A DNA stretch of 64,000 nt from Streptomyces hayashii (GTDB taxonomy: Bacteria > Actinomycetota > Actinomycetes > Streptomycetales > Streptomycetaceae), in contig NZ_JAHHIU010000082.1 in the NCBI RefSeq assembly GCF_024539815.1, forward strand, positions 1 through 64,000, in the 5' to 3' direction. The position numbers and the translations under genes were made by a program. Of this stretch, positions 63,056-64,000 are shown in pieces (within the stretch, counting starts at the first letter, position 1; each line of letters starts with the position of its first letter). The notes below the pieces were generated by a model, which did no database searches, had not been told where the DNA came from, and saw only the letters and a list, made by a program, of their open reading frames with translations.

Positions 63056-63493
63056 TCACTCGTTCGCTCCGCGGAGCACACGCAGGATGCGCTCCAGGTG
63101 ACGGCGGTCCTCCGCCGAGAGCGGTCCGGTGACGTGGCTGCGGAGACGGGAGACATGGGCGGTCAAGGCGCGATCGAGTGCCTCGGAGCCCTTGTCGGTC
63201 AGTACGGCGAGTGCGGCTCGTCGGTCGGCAGGGTCCGGATCGCGTCGGATCAGACCCTCCTTCACCATGCGGTCGGCGAGCCGGGTGAAGCCGCCCGAAC
63301 TGAAGGACACGGCCTCCGCCAGGTCCGTCATGCGCAGCCCGTGCCCGGGAGTGCGCCCCAGCCGCAGCAGCACCTCGAACCAGGTGTCCGGGACCCCCAG
63401 GTCGTGGTGCACGAGGGGCCTGAGGCGAGCGAACGCTTCCACGAACAGTCCGTACAGCGTCACGTCGTCGTCGTTCAGCAGTTGCTCGTTCAT
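63056..63493 (-). CDS. MarR family transcriptional regulator
   Basis: A 145-residue MarR protein from ATG 63493. Recognition region MTDLAEAVSFSSGGFTRLADRMVKEGL and wing DPDPADRRAALAVLT. A longer start at 63541 would run into the operator. It is divergent from a NAD(P)-binding gene with inverted repeats between. Confidence 0.9.
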   Translation of the reverse strand: MNEQLLNDDDVTLYGLFVEAFARLRPLVHHDLGVPDTWFEVLLRLGRTPGHGLRMTDLAEAVSFSSGGFTRLADRMVKEGLIRRDPDPADRRAALAVLTDKGSEALDRALTAHVSRLRSHVTGPLSAEDRRHLERILRVLRGANE

Positions 63494-63527
63494 CTCATGA
63501 GGATGCCAGAAAGCCGACAGCAGAAGA

Positions 63528-63564
63528 AGCTGCTGTTGCAATATCTGCCGTTGCAGCTATATTG
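63528..63564. promoter_or_regulatory. Probable MarR operator region
   Basis: AGCTGC (63528-63533) with GCAGCT (63553-63558), and CAATAT (63539-63544) with ATATTG (63559-63564), in an AT-rich patch of the divergent gap. Confidence 0.55.
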
Positions 63565-63741
63565 GCTGCGTCGGCAGCTAATCCTGTGGCGGTTCGCCGT
63601 CACGGGCGGAAGCGGCAGTTACCTGAACGTCTCCGGCGAGATGCGCGTCCTGAAGGAAACGGTCGAGCGGGCCCGGATCACCCTCGACATCCAGGGCTGG
63701 CGGCACCCACACATCCGAAGCCAGCATGAACGGAGTCACCT

Positions 63742-64000
63742 GTGAAGATCCTCCTCATCGGCGCGACCGGCATGATCGGCTCCCGCATAGCAGTGGAAGC
63801 GCTGCGCCGCGGTCACCAGGTCACCGCCGGGACCCGCTCGGGCCGTACGGACGCCCTGCCCCGGGATCCCGCACTGACGGCCCTCGCCCTCGACGCCACG
63901 GCGCCCGCCCAGGTGGCCGAGGCCGCGGCCGGACACGACGCCGTGATCTCGGCCGTCTCCCCGCCCCGCGACGGCTCCGACCCCTCCGCCCCGCTGCTGG
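63742..64000 (+). CDS. NAD(P)H-binding oxidoreductase, 5' part (truncated by window end)
   Basis: About 86 codons run to the window edge from GTG 63742, six bases after GGAG. The start reads VKILLIGATGMIGSRIAVEALRRGH with the Rossmann GATGMIG motif, then VTAGTRSGRTDALP and HDAVISAVSP. It fits NmrA-like or atypical SDR NAD(P)-binding proteins. It is probably the MarR target. Confidence 0.88.
   Translation, partial: MKILLIGATGMIGSRIAVEALRRGHQVTAGTRSGRTDALPRDPALTALALDATAPAQVAEAAAGHDAVISAVSPPRDGSDPSAPLL

Overview
The window is very GC-rich, uses GTG and TTG starts freely, has short operons with 4-base start/stop overlaps (ATGA, GTGA, TTGA) and carries typical actinobacterial families: DUF6243, DUF1048/PadR pairs, SpoIIE-type phosphatase, MmyB-like XRE regulators, MMPL transporters and XdhC. 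This points to a Streptomyces or close relative. About 55 genes can be supported. There is no rRNA, tRNA, transposase, integrase or CRISPR array. The content looks like the accessory or arm part of a linear chromosome: small regulator-plus-target modules with little housekeeping function.

Layout. 1-2.1 kb: a DHFR-like reductase and a PadR/DUF1048/DUF1048 operon with a visible operator. 2.2-10.4 kb: an export locus with two MacB-type ATPases on the plus strand facing two very large FtsX-type permeases on the minus strand. 10.6-12.0 kb: an ABC-2 exporter pair coupled through TTGA. 12.3-16.4 kb: a flavin monooxygenase-like enzyme, a membrane metallophosphoesterase, a second DHFR-like reductase and a VOC protein. 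16.5-20.7 kb: a TetR regulon (TetR, DHA2 MFS pump, SDR, alpha/beta hydrolase) with five matching operator copies. 20.8-29.0 kb: small regulator/enzyme pairs (MarR/hydrolase, UvrA-like ABC ATPase, F420-type PPOX, MarR, metallo-hydrolase/CGNR, HxlR, SnoaL-like). 29.5-38.4 kb: a LacI-controlled glycan uptake operon (lipoprotein SBP, two permeases, cytoplasmic GH78 rhamnosidase, secreted GH43-ricin B arabinanase) with three LacI-type operators. 38.9-45 kb: SpoIIE phosphatase, carboxylesterase, AraC, YjbR, DUF6243 and a secreted cyclophilin. 45.2-49.4 kb: an MMPL pump and a NarL-type two-component system. 49.6-53.7 kb: a second TetR with paired operators and an SDR, a decayed acyl-CoA synthetase, an XRE regulator and XdhC. 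54.4-59.1 kb: a Bce-like ABC exporter divergent from its histidine kinase/response regulator. 59.3-62.8 kb: a secreted ribosome-inactivating protein (RIP) directly downstream of a lipoprotein-OmpR regulator-kinase operon that resembles cseA-cseB-cseC. 63.0-64.0 kb: MarR divergent from a truncated NAD(P)-binding gene at the window edge.

The most notable items are the RIP, which keeps all five ricin A-chain active-site positions and sits behind an envelope-stress-like signalling operon; two TetR regulons readable directly from repeated palindromes; an AbrB-like tail on one exporter ATPase; and an orphan palindromic operator in a 680-base stretch with no gene. All functional names are family-level calls made by reading the sequence; no search was run.
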